Notes under the pieces: generated by a model
The model's database searches: none
What the model was told of the DNA's origin: nothing
The model's input: the letters and a program-made list of their open reading frames with translations, nothing else
NCBI GenBank assembly: GCA_903924485.1
Contig: CAIYBL010000174.1
Span: 1 to 40,464 of the forward strand
Length of the DNA: 40,464 nt
Direction: 5' to 3'
From: an uncultured Actinomycetes bacterium
GTDB lineage: Bacteria; Actinomycetota; Actinomycetes; Nanopelagicales; Nanopelagicaceae
In this document: piece by piece, positions 1 to 9,359 of the stretch
Layout of the letters: each line of letters opens with the position of its first letter
Numbering within the stretch: the stretch's first letter is position 1
Position numbers and translations under genes: made by a program

Positions 1-94
1 CAAGCACTTAGACTCAGCGGACATCAAAGAATGCACACGTGGGTTTCTCTCACGTTACAAGCTAGTCCGACGCAATCAGAGACAGGTAATTGAA

Positions 95-1009
95 ATGAAT
101 TCGTTCAAAGAAGTACATGGCGTTCTTCCCGTATTGCAGACACCATTTGACTCCAACGATGAAATTGATAAACCCATCCTTGTGCGTGAGGTGAACTGGG
201 TCCTGGATCAAGGCGCCGATGGTGTCACCTCGGGCATGGTCACAGAGATCCTCAAACTCTCACCTAGCGAGAGAATGCATATGCATGAAATCGTGAGCGA
301 AACTTCAAATGCACGTGGCGCCATCACGGTCTTAAGTGCCGGCAGTGAATCTGTAAAGCAATCGCTGGTCTATACAAGGCATGCGCAAGAATACAAAGCC
401 GATGCCGTCATGATCAATCCACCTTTAACCACTTCTTTAACTGACTCTGATCTCTATCGTTACTATGGATCAATTCTTGATGCGACCGAAATCCCTGTCA
501 TTATTCAAGATGCATCCGGTTATGTTGGACGCCCACTCTCTCTAGAGCTGCAAGTGAAACTTCTTGATCAGTATGGAACCCGCGTCTACTTCAAACCCGA
601 AGCCGTCCCTATCGGCCAGCGCCTATCAATCTTTATGGAAGCAACTTCAGGGCGTGCGAGAGTATTTGAAGGATCAGGTGGGGGCGCGCTGATTGATACT
701 TTTCAGCGCGGACTGGTGGGAACCATGCCAGGGGCCGATCTGACGTGGGTTCTTGTGGCGTTATGGAAAGCGCTCACCGAAGGAGATTGGAAGAGAGTCG
801 ATCAGATTGCTGGACCACTGGCGAACCTCATCAGCCTTGAGTATTCGTTAGATGCTTATCTTGCCATTGAGAAGTACCTTCTCGTGAAACAAGGAATCTT
901 CACAAACGCTCTCGTACGCGAACCCGTTGGCTACCGCATGGATGCTCAAACAAAAGTAAACGTTGATCGTCTCTTTACGGTGCTTCAGGAACGCGTCAAT
1001 AAAAAATAG
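95..1009 (+). CDS. Dihydrodipicolinate synthase/N-acetylneuraminate lyase (DapA) family protein
   Basis: 304-aa ORF with the DapA-family N-terminus 'GVLPVLQTPFDSNDEID' and a Schiff-base-type lysine in 'VYFKPEA'; the usual YNxP motif is replaced by 'IIQDASGY'. Confidence 0.85.
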   Translation: MNSFKEVHGVLPVLQTPFDSNDEIDKPILVREVNWVLDQGADGVTSGMVTEILKLSPSERMHMHEIVSETSNARGAITVLSAGSESVKQSLVYTRHAQEYKADAVMINPPLTTSLTDSDLYRYYGSILDATEIPVIIQDASGYVGRPLSLELQVKLLDQYGTRVYFKPEAVPIGQRLSIFMEATSGRARVFEGSGGGALIDTFQRGLVGTMPGADLTWVLVALWKALTEGDWKRVDQIAGPLANLISLEYSLDAYLAIEKYLLVKQGIFTNALVREPVGYRMDAQTKVNVDRLFTVLQERVNKK

Positions 1010-1034
1010 AGTAGCTGACCTTACAAAATTAGTT

Positions 1035-3293
1035 TTACTTTATTCGTAACGAATTTGTAACCACGAAAAGGCTTGAGAAGGCCATCGCTCCCGCTGCATA
1101 CATGGGGCGTAATTGACCAAGCGCTGCGATGGGTAGACCGATGACGTTATAGAGGAACGCCCAGGCAAGGTTTCCGCGGATCACTCGTAAGGTTTTTGTC
1201 GAAAGCTTGAGCGCATCAATAACTCCGCTGAGCGCCGGCTTCATGATTGTGATGTCAGCTGTTGCAATAGCTGTATCAGTACCCGTGCCCATTGCAATAC
1301 TCAGATCAGCCGTTGCAAGGGCGGCGGCGTCATTAATACCATCGCCCACCATCAAGACCCGATGGCCCTTCGCTTGCAGTGCCAATACGTGCTCGACCTT
1401 ATTTTGTGGCGAGGCACTTGCGACAACATGGTCTGGAGCAATTCCTACCTGCTGTGCAACGCTGAGAGCAACTTCAATGACATCACCTGAAACTAGCCAT
1501 GGATCGATACCTCGAGATTTAAAATCCGCAATTGTTTGGATAGCGTCAGGTTTCACTTCATCACCGACGGCAAACATGGCAAGTGCCACGCCATCCCATG
1601 CCAGTACAGATACGGTGAGCCCAATTTTTTGGGCATCGTCAATGGCTCGAGTAAGTTCTGGATGAAATGGTGTCGTTGCATGTGCAACAGCGATGGGCGA
1701 ACCAATCAATACAACGGGAGATTGAATTCCTAGGTTCACTCGGCCAGCTGCGCCAGCACCAGCAGTGGCGGCAAATTCGGTAACCGTAGTTGGTTTAATT
1801 CCCTGCGAACTGACAAAGTCTGCAATAGCTGCGGCGACGGGATGCTCGCTTTGGTTTTCAATCGAGAGCGCCGTAGACAGGATAGTAGATTCGCGAAGCA
1901 GGTCTGAGTAATTTGCCCCCAGCGCTTTGCCTGCCTCAGGTAATACAAGTGTGTGAAGGAGTGACATCTTTCCGTGCGTGAGCGTTCCCGTTTTATCCAG
2001 CACGACCGAATCAATTTTGCGTGCGACTTCAAGCACTCGTGGCTGTCGAATCACAATTCCGCGTTGCGCACCGCGACCTGAGGCAACAAGTAGCGCAACC
2101 GGTGTTGCTAACCCAAGGGCACAAGGACATGCAATCACCAGGACAGCGATTGCTGAGGAAATAGATTGCGTTAACGAGTGATCGGTATATCGCCAGGCAA
2201 AGTAAGTGCCGATAGAAATTAAGGTAACTATCGGAACAAAGACTGCAGCGATCTTGTCGGCCAAACGTTGAATAGGAGCCTTCGTGCCTTGTGCGCTGAC
2301 GACCATCGAGGTAATTCGCGCAAGTTCGGTATCAGAGCCAATTCTTGTGGCGCGGATTGTTATGCGTCCGTTTTTATTGAGAGATGAGCCGATAACGTGA
2401 GAGCCAATCGAGACATCCACGGGCATGGATTCGCCAGTGAGAAGTGAGTTATCGACGGCGCTTGTTCCGGAAACAACAACCCCATCGGTGGCAATTCGCT
2501 CTCCAGGCTTGGCAACAAACTCATCACCAATCATCAAGTGATCGATGGGGATTTGAACCGTTTCGCCTTTTCTAACGACAGCCACTTCCTTGGATCCCAG
2601 GGCCAAAAGCGTAGATAAAGCGCTACTTGCACGGCGCTTAGCACGTGACTCCAGAAAACGTCCCGCAATAACAAATGTGACAACGGTGGCGGCAACTTCG
2701 GCGTAAACATCCCCATTGCCCGTGCTATTTGCATAGATTGACCAACCAAATGCGCTGAGTGAGCCCAAGGTAATGAGGGTGTCCATTGTTGGGTGTGCAA
2801 TATTACGAATTGCAGCCCGATGAATGGGCCATGCAATCACGAGTACGACAGGAGCGCTCAGCCCGATAACGAGCCAGGCTGTTGGTGAATAAAGAGGGTG
2901 AAGGATTTGAAAATTGTCGAGTTGACCAAGAATCCATCGATCGATGGCTCCATGCCACTGCATGGTCATGGATATTGCTAAAACAGGAATCGTAAAGACA
3001 AGTGCAAAGAAGAGAGCGGTTCCTGATTTTTTACTATGCAATGCCACTTGGCTCATATCAGCAATTGCAGTAGCCGAGTACCCTGCCGATTTTACGGCGG
3101 CAACAATGACCTTGGAACTCATCTCCGCAGGTGCCATGACATGGGCAGTCTCGGTGGCAAAATTGACGGTGGCGCTTACTCCTGGCAGTGCATTCAATGT
3201 TCGCTCGATTGCAGAAACGCAAGCAGAACAGGTCATTCCCTCGAGAGAATATGTAGATGGCTCGAGTGCGACTTTGGATGTGTCAGTTTCCAT
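1035..3293 (-). CDS. copA: Copper-translocating P-type ATPase (heavy-metal P1B type)
   Basis: HMA domain GMTCSACVSAIERTL, CPC motif IACPCALGLATP, DKTGTLT phosphorylation site, GDGINDAAAL hinge. ORF track opens at 3380, but METDTSK at 3293 is the plausible start, just overlapping the upstream hisN stop. Confidence 0.92.
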   Translation of the reverse strand: METDTSKVALEPSTYSLEGMTCSACVSAIERTLNALPGVSATVNFATETAHVMAPAEMSSKVIVAAVKSAGYSATAIADMSQVALHSKKSGTALFFALVFTIPVLAISMTMQWHGAIDRWILGQLDNFQILHPLYSPTAWLVIGLSAPVVLVIAWPIHRAAIRNIAHPTMDTLITLGSLSAFGWSIYANSTGNGDVYAEVAATVVTFVIAGRFLESRAKRRASSALSTLLALGSKEVAVVRKGETVQIPIDHLMIGDEFVAKPGERIATDGVVVSGTSAVDNSLLTGESMPVDVSIGSHVIGSSLNKNGRITIRATRIGSDTELARITSMVVSAQGTKAPIQRLADKIAAVFVPIVTLISIGTYFAWRYTDHSLTQSISSAIAVLVIACPCALGLATPVALLVASGRGAQRGIVIRQPRVLEVARKIDSVVLDKTGTLTHGKMSLLHTLVLPEAGKALGANYSDLLRESTILSTALSIENQSEHPVAAAIADFVSSQGIKPTTVTEFAATAGAGAAGRVNLGIQSPVVLIGSPIAVAHATTPFHPELTRAIDDAQKIGLTVSVLAWDGVALAMFAVGDEVKPDAIQTIADFKSRGIDPWLVSGDVIEVALSVAQQVGIAPDHVVASASPQNKVEHVLALQAKGHRVLMVGDGINDAAALATADLSIAMGTGTDTAIATADITIMKPALSGVIDALKLSTKTLRVIRGNLAWAFLYNVIGLPIAALGQLRPMYAAGAMAFSSLFVVTNSLRIK

Positions 3294-4065
3294 TGAGGAT
3301 CGCGATAACTTTCTGGTGGAGCACACCATTTGTTGAAACACCACTTCGGTGAGTTGGTCCGGGTTCGCCAGCGATACCACTGAAAGATCCGCCAGCTTCT
3401 CGAACGATAATGTCTAGCGCTGCCATATCCCAGAGTGCAAGGGAGGGCTCGATGGCAATGTCAGCTGCTCCTTCGGCGACCAACATATGAGACCAGAAAT
3501 CTCCCATGCCGCGTGATCGCCAGCAGGTATCGATGAGTGATCTAAATGCAGGAAGCCGATCATTAAATCCGACGAAATCTGAATATGTCACGGATGCATC
3601 TTCGATTTTAGATACTTGTGAGACACCTATCTTGCGCGGAGTTCCAGAATTAAAGGAAACAAATGCTCCTTCACCCTTAGAGGCATACCAACGACGTGAA
3701 AGTGCAGGCGAACTTGCAACGCCTACAACGACTTCATCGTGATCGACGAGGGCAATAAGCGTGGCCCATGTAGGCACTCCTCGCATGAAATTCTTAGTTC
3801 CATCAATAGGGTCGATGATCCAATGTCGGTTCTTGCCTGCTACTTCTTCACCGAACTCCTCACCAATAACTCCATCGTTGGGGCGATGTTTGGCGATTAG
3901 ATCGCGAATCGCCACTTCAGTTGCCTTATCAGCATCAGTGACAGGAGTGTTATCTGGTTTTGTTGTGACAACCAGGTCTTGAGATTGATATCGACTCATT
4001 GAAATGAGATCTGCGGCATCGGCTAGTTGCAATGCAAGGGCCAAGTCATCGGAATAGGTAGGCAT
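3283..4065 (-). CDS. hisN: Inositol monophosphatase family protein, probable histidinol-phosphatase
   Basis: GEEFGEE, WIIDPIDGTKNF and WDMAALDIIVREAGG motifs; ATG at 4065 preferred over the TTG at 4074. Confidence 0.8.
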   Translation of the reverse strand: MPTYSDDLALALQLADAADLISMSRYQSQDLVVTTKPDNTPVTDADKATEVAIRDLIAKHRPNDGVIGEEFGEEVAGKNRHWIIDPIDGTKNFMRGVPTWATLIALVDHDEVVVGVASSPALSRRWYASKGEGAFVSFNSGTPRKIGVSQVSKIEDASVTYSDFVGFNDRLPAFRSLIDTCWRSRGMGDFWSHMLVAEGAADIAIEPSLALWDMAALDIIVREAGGSFSGIAGEPGPTHRSGVSTNGVLHQKVIAILNGN

Positions 4066-4077
4066 TTGTTCCAAATC

Positions 4078-5073
4078 TTAGTCCAGCTTGATGTCCAAAA
4101 GGCTACGCAGGCTCTGGATGCGAGCTTGTCGTTCTGGATTCTCTACGCCACCGGGAGCCGCCCATTTGTTCAAAGCGCATCCGATTTCAGAGTGCGAGCA
4201 ATTTGGCATGCACTGGGCGATCACTTCTTGGAGATCACTGAAGGAAGCGATGATGCGGTTCGGATCTATATGAGCTAAACCAAACGCACGAATTCCAGGT
4301 GTATCGATAATCCATCCGTCGCTGAGTTTCAAATGAGGTGAAAGGGGAAGTGCAATTGCACTAGATGAGGTATGACGTCCTCTGCCGGTGACTTCATTGA
4401 CTTCGCCAATAACACGTTGTGCGTGAGGAACAAGTGCATTAATTAATGTGGACTTGCCTACTCCAGAATGGCCAACAAGTACGGAAGTCTTGCCTTTAAG
4501 GAGCGCGTGCAAACTATCCAAGCTATCTCCCCTTTTTCGACTAATGACTGGGACATTGAGAAGTTTATATTCGGCCATAAAAGCTGGAAGTTCGCCTAAG
4601 TCAGTTTTCGTTACAAGGATAATTGGCGCGATACCTTCATGAAATGCGCTTACTAAAAAGCGATCTATCAAACCCCGCCGAGGTTCGGGATTTGTCGCAG
4701 AGACGACAATGATTAACTGATCAATGTTGGCAACAATTGTACGTTCGACCTTCGCTGCATCATCGACCGTTCGGCTGAGGGAGTTCTTTCTTTCTTGCAC
4801 GATAACGATTCGGGCAAGGGACCCCACTGTTCCGCTGGTATCGCCGACGATTCCTACGTGGTCACCAACGACAACGGATTTTGGACCGAGTTCGCGAGAT
4901 CGCATTGCGGTGACAATGACACCCTCATCGGTAATGCAAGTGGTTCGGCCACGATCGACAGTTGTTACCAATGCGTGAATGGCATCAGCATGACTTGGTC
5001 GGTCTTTACTGCGAGGGCGCGTGCTTCTGGCGGGACGAATTCTTACGTCGGATTCATCGAATTCGCGCGCCAT
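4078..5073 (-). CDS. rsgA: Ribosome small subunit-dependent GTPase A
   Basis: Circularly permuted GTPase: TKTD (G4) before GHSGVGKSTLIN (G1) and DTPGIRAFGL (G3); C-terminal CxxC/H zinc motif CMPNCSHSEIGC. Confidence 0.93.
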   Translation of the reverse strand: MAREFDESDVRIRPARSTRPRSKDRPSHADAIHALVTTVDRGRTTCITDEGVIVTAMRSRELGPKSVVVGDHVGIVGDTSGTVGSLARIVIVQERKNSLSRTVDDAAKVERTIVANIDQLIIVVSATNPEPRRGLIDRFLVSAFHEGIAPIILVTKTDLGELPAFMAEYKLLNVPVISRKRGDSLDSLHALLKGKTSVLVGHSGVGKSTLINALVPHAQRVIGEVNEVTGRGRHTSSSAIALPLSPHLKLSDGWIIDTPGIRAFGLAHIDPNRIIASFSDLQEVIAQCMPNCSHSEIGCALNKWAAPGGVENPERQARIQSLRSLLDIKLD

Positions 5074-5085
5074 TAATTCACCATC

Positions 5086-6387
5086 TTAAGCAAGAAGGTT
5101 CGACCACAGGCCAGGGAAATCGGGCAATGTTTTCTGCGTGGTTGCCACATTTTCGACTTCAACGCCGGAAACAACTAGACCGATTGTTGCGCCAGCTGTC
5201 GCGAGGCGGTGATCATCGTATGTGTGAAAAACTCCGCCGTGCAGTGGGACTGGATTGATATGCAGGGATGTTTCATCTTCGGTGACATCGCCACCTAGGG
5301 AGTTGATTTCACGAGTCAGCGCCGCCAAGCGATCGGTTTCATGCAAACGTAAATGTCCGATTCCGCGCAAATGCGAAGGCGAGTCAGCAAGTGCGGCAAG
5401 TGCTGCGATTGCTGGGGTGAGTTCGCCAACATCATGTAGGTCGATATCAATACCGTGAATTACGCCTGTGCCCACCAGCGTCAGCCCATCATCGTTACGT
5501 GAAATGTCCGCTCCCATCAAAGACATGATCGAGCGCAGATAATCTCCTGGCTGCGTAGTCTTCGCTGGCCAATCAGCGATCGTGATGCTCCCGCCGCAAA
5601 TCATCGCAATAGATAGGAATGGCGCTGCATTAGAAAGGTCTGGTTCGATTACAAAATCGCGGCCGTGTAGGCGAGAAGGGTGCACTTTCCAGGTATTGCG
5701 ATTGTTGTCGACTTCAACTTCAGCACCAAAATCGCGAAGCATTGCAACCGTCATATCGATATGGGGCATAGATGGCAGTTGTCCACCAATGTGTCTTGCG
5801 CTGATTCCCTTTAAGGTTGATGGTCCTATGAGTAACAAGGCCGAAAGAAATTGACTCGATGCCGATGCATCAATATCAATCTCGCCACCACGTAAGGCGC
5901 CTGTTCCATGCACGACCATCGGCAAGCTATATCGTCCTTCGTGCTCAATCTGAACACCGAGTTCTTCTAACGCCCGGATGACTGGACCAATTGGCCGCTC
6001 ATAAGAACGTGCATCACCATCAAAAGATATTTCGCCATTGGCTAGCGCAGCAACGGGCGGCAGAAAACGCATCACCGTTCCAGCATTTCCCACATCGACA
6101 AGGGCGGGGCCGGTGAGGGCTCCTGGTTTAACGACCCACGCATCGTCACCATCTTCAATCACTATCCCCATAGAAATCAATCCGCTTTTCATGAGGGCCG
6201 AATCACGTGAAATGAGAGGACGTCGTAAGGTTGACGGAGAATCAGCAAGAGCGGCAAGAACCAATGCGCGATTTGTTACGGATTTCGACCCAGGGATTGC
6301 GATTCGCGCCTGAACGGGGCTCTTCCCCCGAAATGGCGCAGGCCAGAGATCTCCCTCTGCGGGCGCACTTGTCGCGTCGAATGTCAT
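5086..6387 (-). CDS. aroA: 3-phosphoshikimate 1-carboxyvinyltransferase (EPSP synthase)
   Basis: IPGSKSVTNRALVLAAL, GNAGTVMRFLPPVAAL, RPIGPVIRALEELG, LRLHETDRLAALTREI motifs. Confidence 0.95.
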   Translation of the reverse strand: MTFDATSAPAEGDLWPAPFRGKSPVQARIAIPGSKSVTNRALVLAALADSPSTLRRPLISRDSALMKSGLISMGIVIEDGDDAWVVKPGALTGPALVDVGNAGTVMRFLPPVAALANGEISFDGDARSYERPIGPVIRALEELGVQIEHEGRYSLPMVVHGTGALRGGEIDIDASASSQFLSALLLIGPSTLKGISARHIGGQLPSMPHIDMTVAMLRDFGAEVEVDNNRNTWKVHPSRLHGRDFVIEPDLSNAAPFLSIAMICGGSITIADWPAKTTQPGDYLRSIMSLMGADISRNDDGLTLVGTGVIHGIDIDLHDVGELTPAIAALAALADSPSHLRGIGHLRLHETDRLAALTREINSLGGDVTEDETSLHINPVPLHGGVFHTYDDHRLATAGATIGLVVSGVEVENVATTQKTLPDFPGLWSNLLA

Positions 6388-6392
6388 AGTCC

Positions 6393-6411
6393 GAGCCTAC
6401 CTTCTAGGCTC
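6393..6411. promoter_or_regulatory. Bidirectional promoter dyad GAGCCTA-CCTTC-TAGGCTC for divergent aroA and SRAP genes
   Basis: Perfect 7-bp inverted repeat; each half gives TAGGCT as a -10-like hexamer, 6 nt (aroA) or 7 nt (SRAP) from the ATG, consistent with leaderless transcripts in both directions. Confidence 0.65.
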
Positions 6412-6417
6412 TGCACT

Positions 6418-7152
6418 ATGTGTGGTCGGTATGCGCAATCGAAAAATATGGCGGATCTCGTAGAAGAGTTCAGCATTACTGGGCTGACCCCGATTTCGCC
6501 CCTGCCTGCCAACTGGAATATTGCGCCGACTCAAGAGATCTACATTGTGCGACAAAGACCGCAAACTCAGGATGGTGCTCGAGAACTTGCGACTGCATCA
6601 TGGGGCCTGATCGGACATTGGCATAAAGATGATGCGCAAGCGCGAGCCTCGCAGTCACATGCAATAAATGCGCGAAGTGAATCAGTATTTGAAAAGCCAA
6701 CTTTTCGAGATTCCTTTCGAAAACGCAGATGTCTTATTCCAGCCGATGGCTACTACGAATGGGCCACAGCACTTGGGCAATATCGACCAAAACAACCGTT
6801 CTATATTTCCAGGGGCGATGGCCATTCACTCTCTATGGCTGGGATCTGGAGTCAATGGACGGGGCCTAATGGTCAGGTAGTTGAGAGCGCATCGATCATT
6901 ACCCGCGAAGCTGTTGGGATGCTCATTCCCATCCATAGTCGAATGCCCGTGTTACTACCCCCCGATCGATGGGAGCGCTGGCTTGACCCTTCAGAAAAAG
7001 AAATAGCTGAATTGCGTGCATTGATGGAATTTTCTGAACCCGATCGTGGTTTAACTGCACATGCTGTCTCCGATAAGGTCAATTTCACATCGAATAATGG
7101 CCCCTCTATGACCGAGCCGATTACTCTCGGCGAGCCTGAAACACTCTTCTAG
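6418..7152 (+). CDS. SOS response-associated peptidase (SRAP/HMCES/YedK family)
   Basis: Begins MCGRYAQ with catalytic Cys2; contains [18 protein letters not shown] and [18 protein letters not shown] motifs. Confidence 0.93.
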   Translation: MCGRYAQSKNMADLVEEFSITGLTPISPLPANWNIAPTQEIYIVRQRPQTQDGARELATASWGLIGHWHKDDAQARASQSHAINARSESVFEKPTFRDSFRKRRCLIPADGYYEWATALGQYRPKQPFYISRGDGHSLSMAGIWSQWTGPNGQVVESASIITREAVGMLIPIHSRMPVLLPPDRWERWLDPSEKEIAELRALMEFSEPDRGLTAHAVSDKVNFTSNNGPSMTEPITLGEPETLF

Positions 7153-7155
7153 GGG

Positions 7156-7161
7156 TAGCCT
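7156..7161 (+). promoter_or_regulatory. Candidate -10 element TAGCCT of sigR (leaderless-type spacing)
   Basis: TAGCCT lies 5 nt before ATG 7167 and 8 nt before ATG 7170; three in-frame ATGs make the start ambiguous. Confidence 0.35.
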
Positions 7162-7163
7162 TA

Positions 7164-7766
7164 ATGATGATGACCGCCACTGATCTAGTCAAAGAAAGCG
7201 CCGAAGAACGAAATCTTCGTTTCGAGCGCGATGCTTTGGCGTTCACGGATCAGCTTTACTCAGCCGCCCTTCGGTACACAAAAAATCCTCACGATGCCAA
7301 AGACTTAGTTCAGGACACTTACCTCAAGGCATTTGCTTCCTTCCACCAATTTGAACCAGGTACAAATTTAAAGGCTTGGCTTTATCGTGTGTTAACTACC
7401 ACCTTCATTAATTCTTACCGCAAAGCACAACGCCAACCTCAAATCGCAAATACAGAATTGGATGATTGGCAATTAGCGTCCTCTGCCTCGCACACGAGTG
7501 ATCAAGGAAAATCTGCAGAAATCCAGGCGCTAGAGAATATGCCAGACAGTGATGTGAAACGGGCGCTCGCTGAGATTCCAGAAGAATTTCGCATCGCCGT
7601 TTATCTGGCCGACGTTGAGGGTTTTTCCTATAAAGAAATTGCAGAAATTGTTGGAGTTCCAACTGGCACGATCATGTCTCGCCTGCACCGAGGACGTAAA
7701 GCACTTCGCATTTTGCTTGCTGATTACGCCAAAGAACGTGGATATGGCAAGGAGGTAACGCCATGA
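7164..7766 (+). CDS. sigR: ECF RNA polymerase sigma factor, SigR/SigH (oxidative stress) type
   Basis: Sigma-70 region 2 ([44 protein letters not shown]) and region 4 ([29 protein letters not shown]); followed by a ZAS-type anti-sigma gene. Confidence 0.92.
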   Translation: MMMTATDLVKESAEERNLRFERDALAFTDQLYSAALRYTKNPHDAKDLVQDTYLKAFASFHQFEPGTNLKAWLYRVLTTTFINSYRKAQRQPQIANTELDDWQLASSASHTSDQGKSAEIQALENMPDSDVKRALAEIPEEFRIAVYLADVEGFSYKEIAEIVGVPTGTIMSRLHRGRKALRILLADYAKERGYGKEVTP

Positions 7767-8158
7767 GCTGCGGAGAGGCACACACAACGCCATGCGTAGA
7801 AGTCCTTGGCGCTGCAGTTTTCCTCATTGATGGGGAGATTCAAGAAGTTTCCAAGGTTCGCGATATCGAAACGCACTTGGCGGAATGCCCTCCATGTCGT
7901 TCTGAAATTGATCACGAACGAAGAATGCATCAAATGCTGCACGATATGTTGATTCGGAGTTGCTGTGAAATAGCTCCACCAGAGCTTCACGAACAATTAG
8001 CGATGCAGCTAGCGGCGATGCGTAATCAGAGCGCTGATGTTTTTACCGAATTTACAAGAACAGAAATTTCAATTCAAATTGACGAATTTGGCTCGGTGGA
8101 ACATCATGAGATCACTATTGAAACCACTCAGGAATATCACTTCCCTAACGAGCAGTGA
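7763..8158 (+). CDS. rsrA: Zinc-binding anti-sigma factor, RsrA-like (mycothiol-system type)
   Basis: [11 protein letters not shown] (HxxxCxxC) ZAS motif, [15 protein letters not shown]; overlaps the sigR stop by 4 nt. Confidence 0.87.
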   Translation: MSCGEAHTTPCVEVLGAAVFLIDGEIQEVSKVRDIETHLAECPPCRSEIDHERRMHQMLHDMLIRSCCEIAPPELHEQLAMQLAAMRNQSADVFTEFTRTEISIQIDEFGSVEHHEITIETTQEYHFPNEQ

Positions 8159-8577
8159 ATATGAAAAGCGAAGAATTACTTGATGCTGTCGGCTTTTCAG
8201 TAATGTTTATCAGACCTGGTGATAGCGCGGTTGCAATGGGGCTCGGCGATTTGCCTGTTGCTGCAACGTCACATTTCATCAATCTTATGGAAAGTGCAGC
8301 GCTAACTGCCATTAGTGATTATTTGGAAGCAGGCGAATCTACGCGGATGGTCAGTATCGACGTAAATGAAATTGATGCTGTAGCTATTGGTTCCGAGATT
8401 CGTGCAACTGCTCGGTGCACGCAAGTCCAGGGCAGAGAAATAACTCTTGAATGCGAGGTCTACAACGGCGAGCGTCGTGTGGCAACGGCGACAATGAAAC
8501 GAGCGACAGTGGAGCGAGTTTCCTTCCTCGCACGCACTGCCGCTCAATCAATTGTGGAGCAATTGCCTCAAATCTAA
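8155..8577 (+). CDS. Hotdog-fold thioesterase family protein
   Basis: MxSIDVNEIDAVAIGSEIRATARC...VYNGERRVATATM resembles the acyl-CoA thioesterase/hotdog family; overlaps the rsrA stop (GTGA). Confidence 0.6.
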   Translation: MNMKSEELLDAVGFSVMFIRPGDSAVAMGLGDLPVAATSHFINLMESAALTAISDYLEAGESTRMVSIDVNEIDAVAIGSEIRATARCTQVQGREITLECEVYNGERRVATATMKRATVERVSFLARTAAQSIVEQLPQI

Positions 8578-8964
8578 TTACTTCTTAGTTGCCCAGAAGA
8601 TTTCAGCAATCTCGTCGATCTTGCCAAGCAATTTATCTGCTACCGCTACATCGTTAGTGCCCTTTGTGCCCGCAGCGCCTGCAAGTTTTGTTGCATCATT
8701 AAATAGAACATGCAACGTTGGGTGGGCTTCAAAATGGTTTGGCTTGAAGTAATCGGTCCATAGAACCCAAAGGTGCTCCTTGACCATGTTTGAGCGCTCT
8801 TCTTTGATGGCAACGGCGCGAGCCTTGAAATCAGGATCGCTGCTGGCTGCATACTTTTCCATGCAAGCCTTTACTGACTGGGCTTCGATCTTTGCCTGGG
8901 CTGGATCATAAATGCCACAAGGAAGGTCGCAGTGGGCGTGAACAGTGATTTTTGGGCTGAACAT
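8578..8964 (-). CDS. sodN: Nickel-containing superoxide dismutase
   Basis: Ni-hook HCDLPCGIYDPAQA after a 10-aa leader MFSPKITVHA; SD AGAGGAG upstream. Confidence 0.96.
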   Translation of the reverse strand: MFSPKITVHAHCDLPCGIYDPAQAKIEAQSVKACMEKYAASSDPDFKARAVAIKEERSNMVKEHLWVLWTDYFKPNHFEAHPTLHVLFNDATKLAGAAGTKGTNDVAVADKLLGKIDEIAEIFWATKK

Positions 8965-9029
8965 ATTTTTCTCCTCTTAGTTATGTAGAAAATGTTGCGC
9001 AAAACCTTAAGGATGCGAGACTACAGCCC

Positions 9030-9359
9030 ATGGCGTCCTCACACATCCCGAGAAGGAATTTACGCCTGAAGACGGTAGCCGTGGCGGGGGATTCCATGGC
9101 GCCCACCTATCACGATGGAGATTGGTTGCTTGCCCTTTGGGGTGGTCAGTGCAAAGTTGGACAAGTGCTGATCATTGAACGCGAGGAACGCCCAGGGATT
9201 TATTTGGTTAAACGACTTGTTCGAATTGAAGATGGAAAATACTGGGTGCAAGGTGACAACCCACTAGCAAGCACCGATTCACGTCAATGGGGATTACTTA
9301 ACTCGCAAGAAATACAGGGACGAGTTCTCCTTCGTTATAGGAGAGGCGCAGCCGGATGA
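9030..9359 (+). CDS. sodX: Ni-SOD maturation protease, S26 signal-peptidase-like (SodX)
   Basis: VAGDSMAPTYHDGDWLLA (S26 Ser region), VKRLVRIEDGKYWVQGDNPLASTDSRQWG (Lys region); divergent from sodN. Confidence 0.9.
   Translation: MASSHIPRRNLRLKTVAVAGDSMAPTYHDGDWLLALWGGQCKVGQVLIIEREERPGIYLVKRLVRIEDGKYWVQGDNPLASTDSRQWGLLNSQEIQGRVLLRYRRGAAG

Noticed and set aside
1-94. Partial open frames before the first gene; frame 1 ends TGA at 91-93, and frame 2 stays open in frame with the DapA-family ATG at 95
   Set aside because: Too short to assign; the family N-terminus fits the ATG at 95, so no upstream gene or extension is claimed
1207-1665. 152-aa plus-strand ORF antisense to copA
   Set aside because: Lies wholly within a well-supported P-type ATPase; no recognisable motifs; typical antisense shadow ORF
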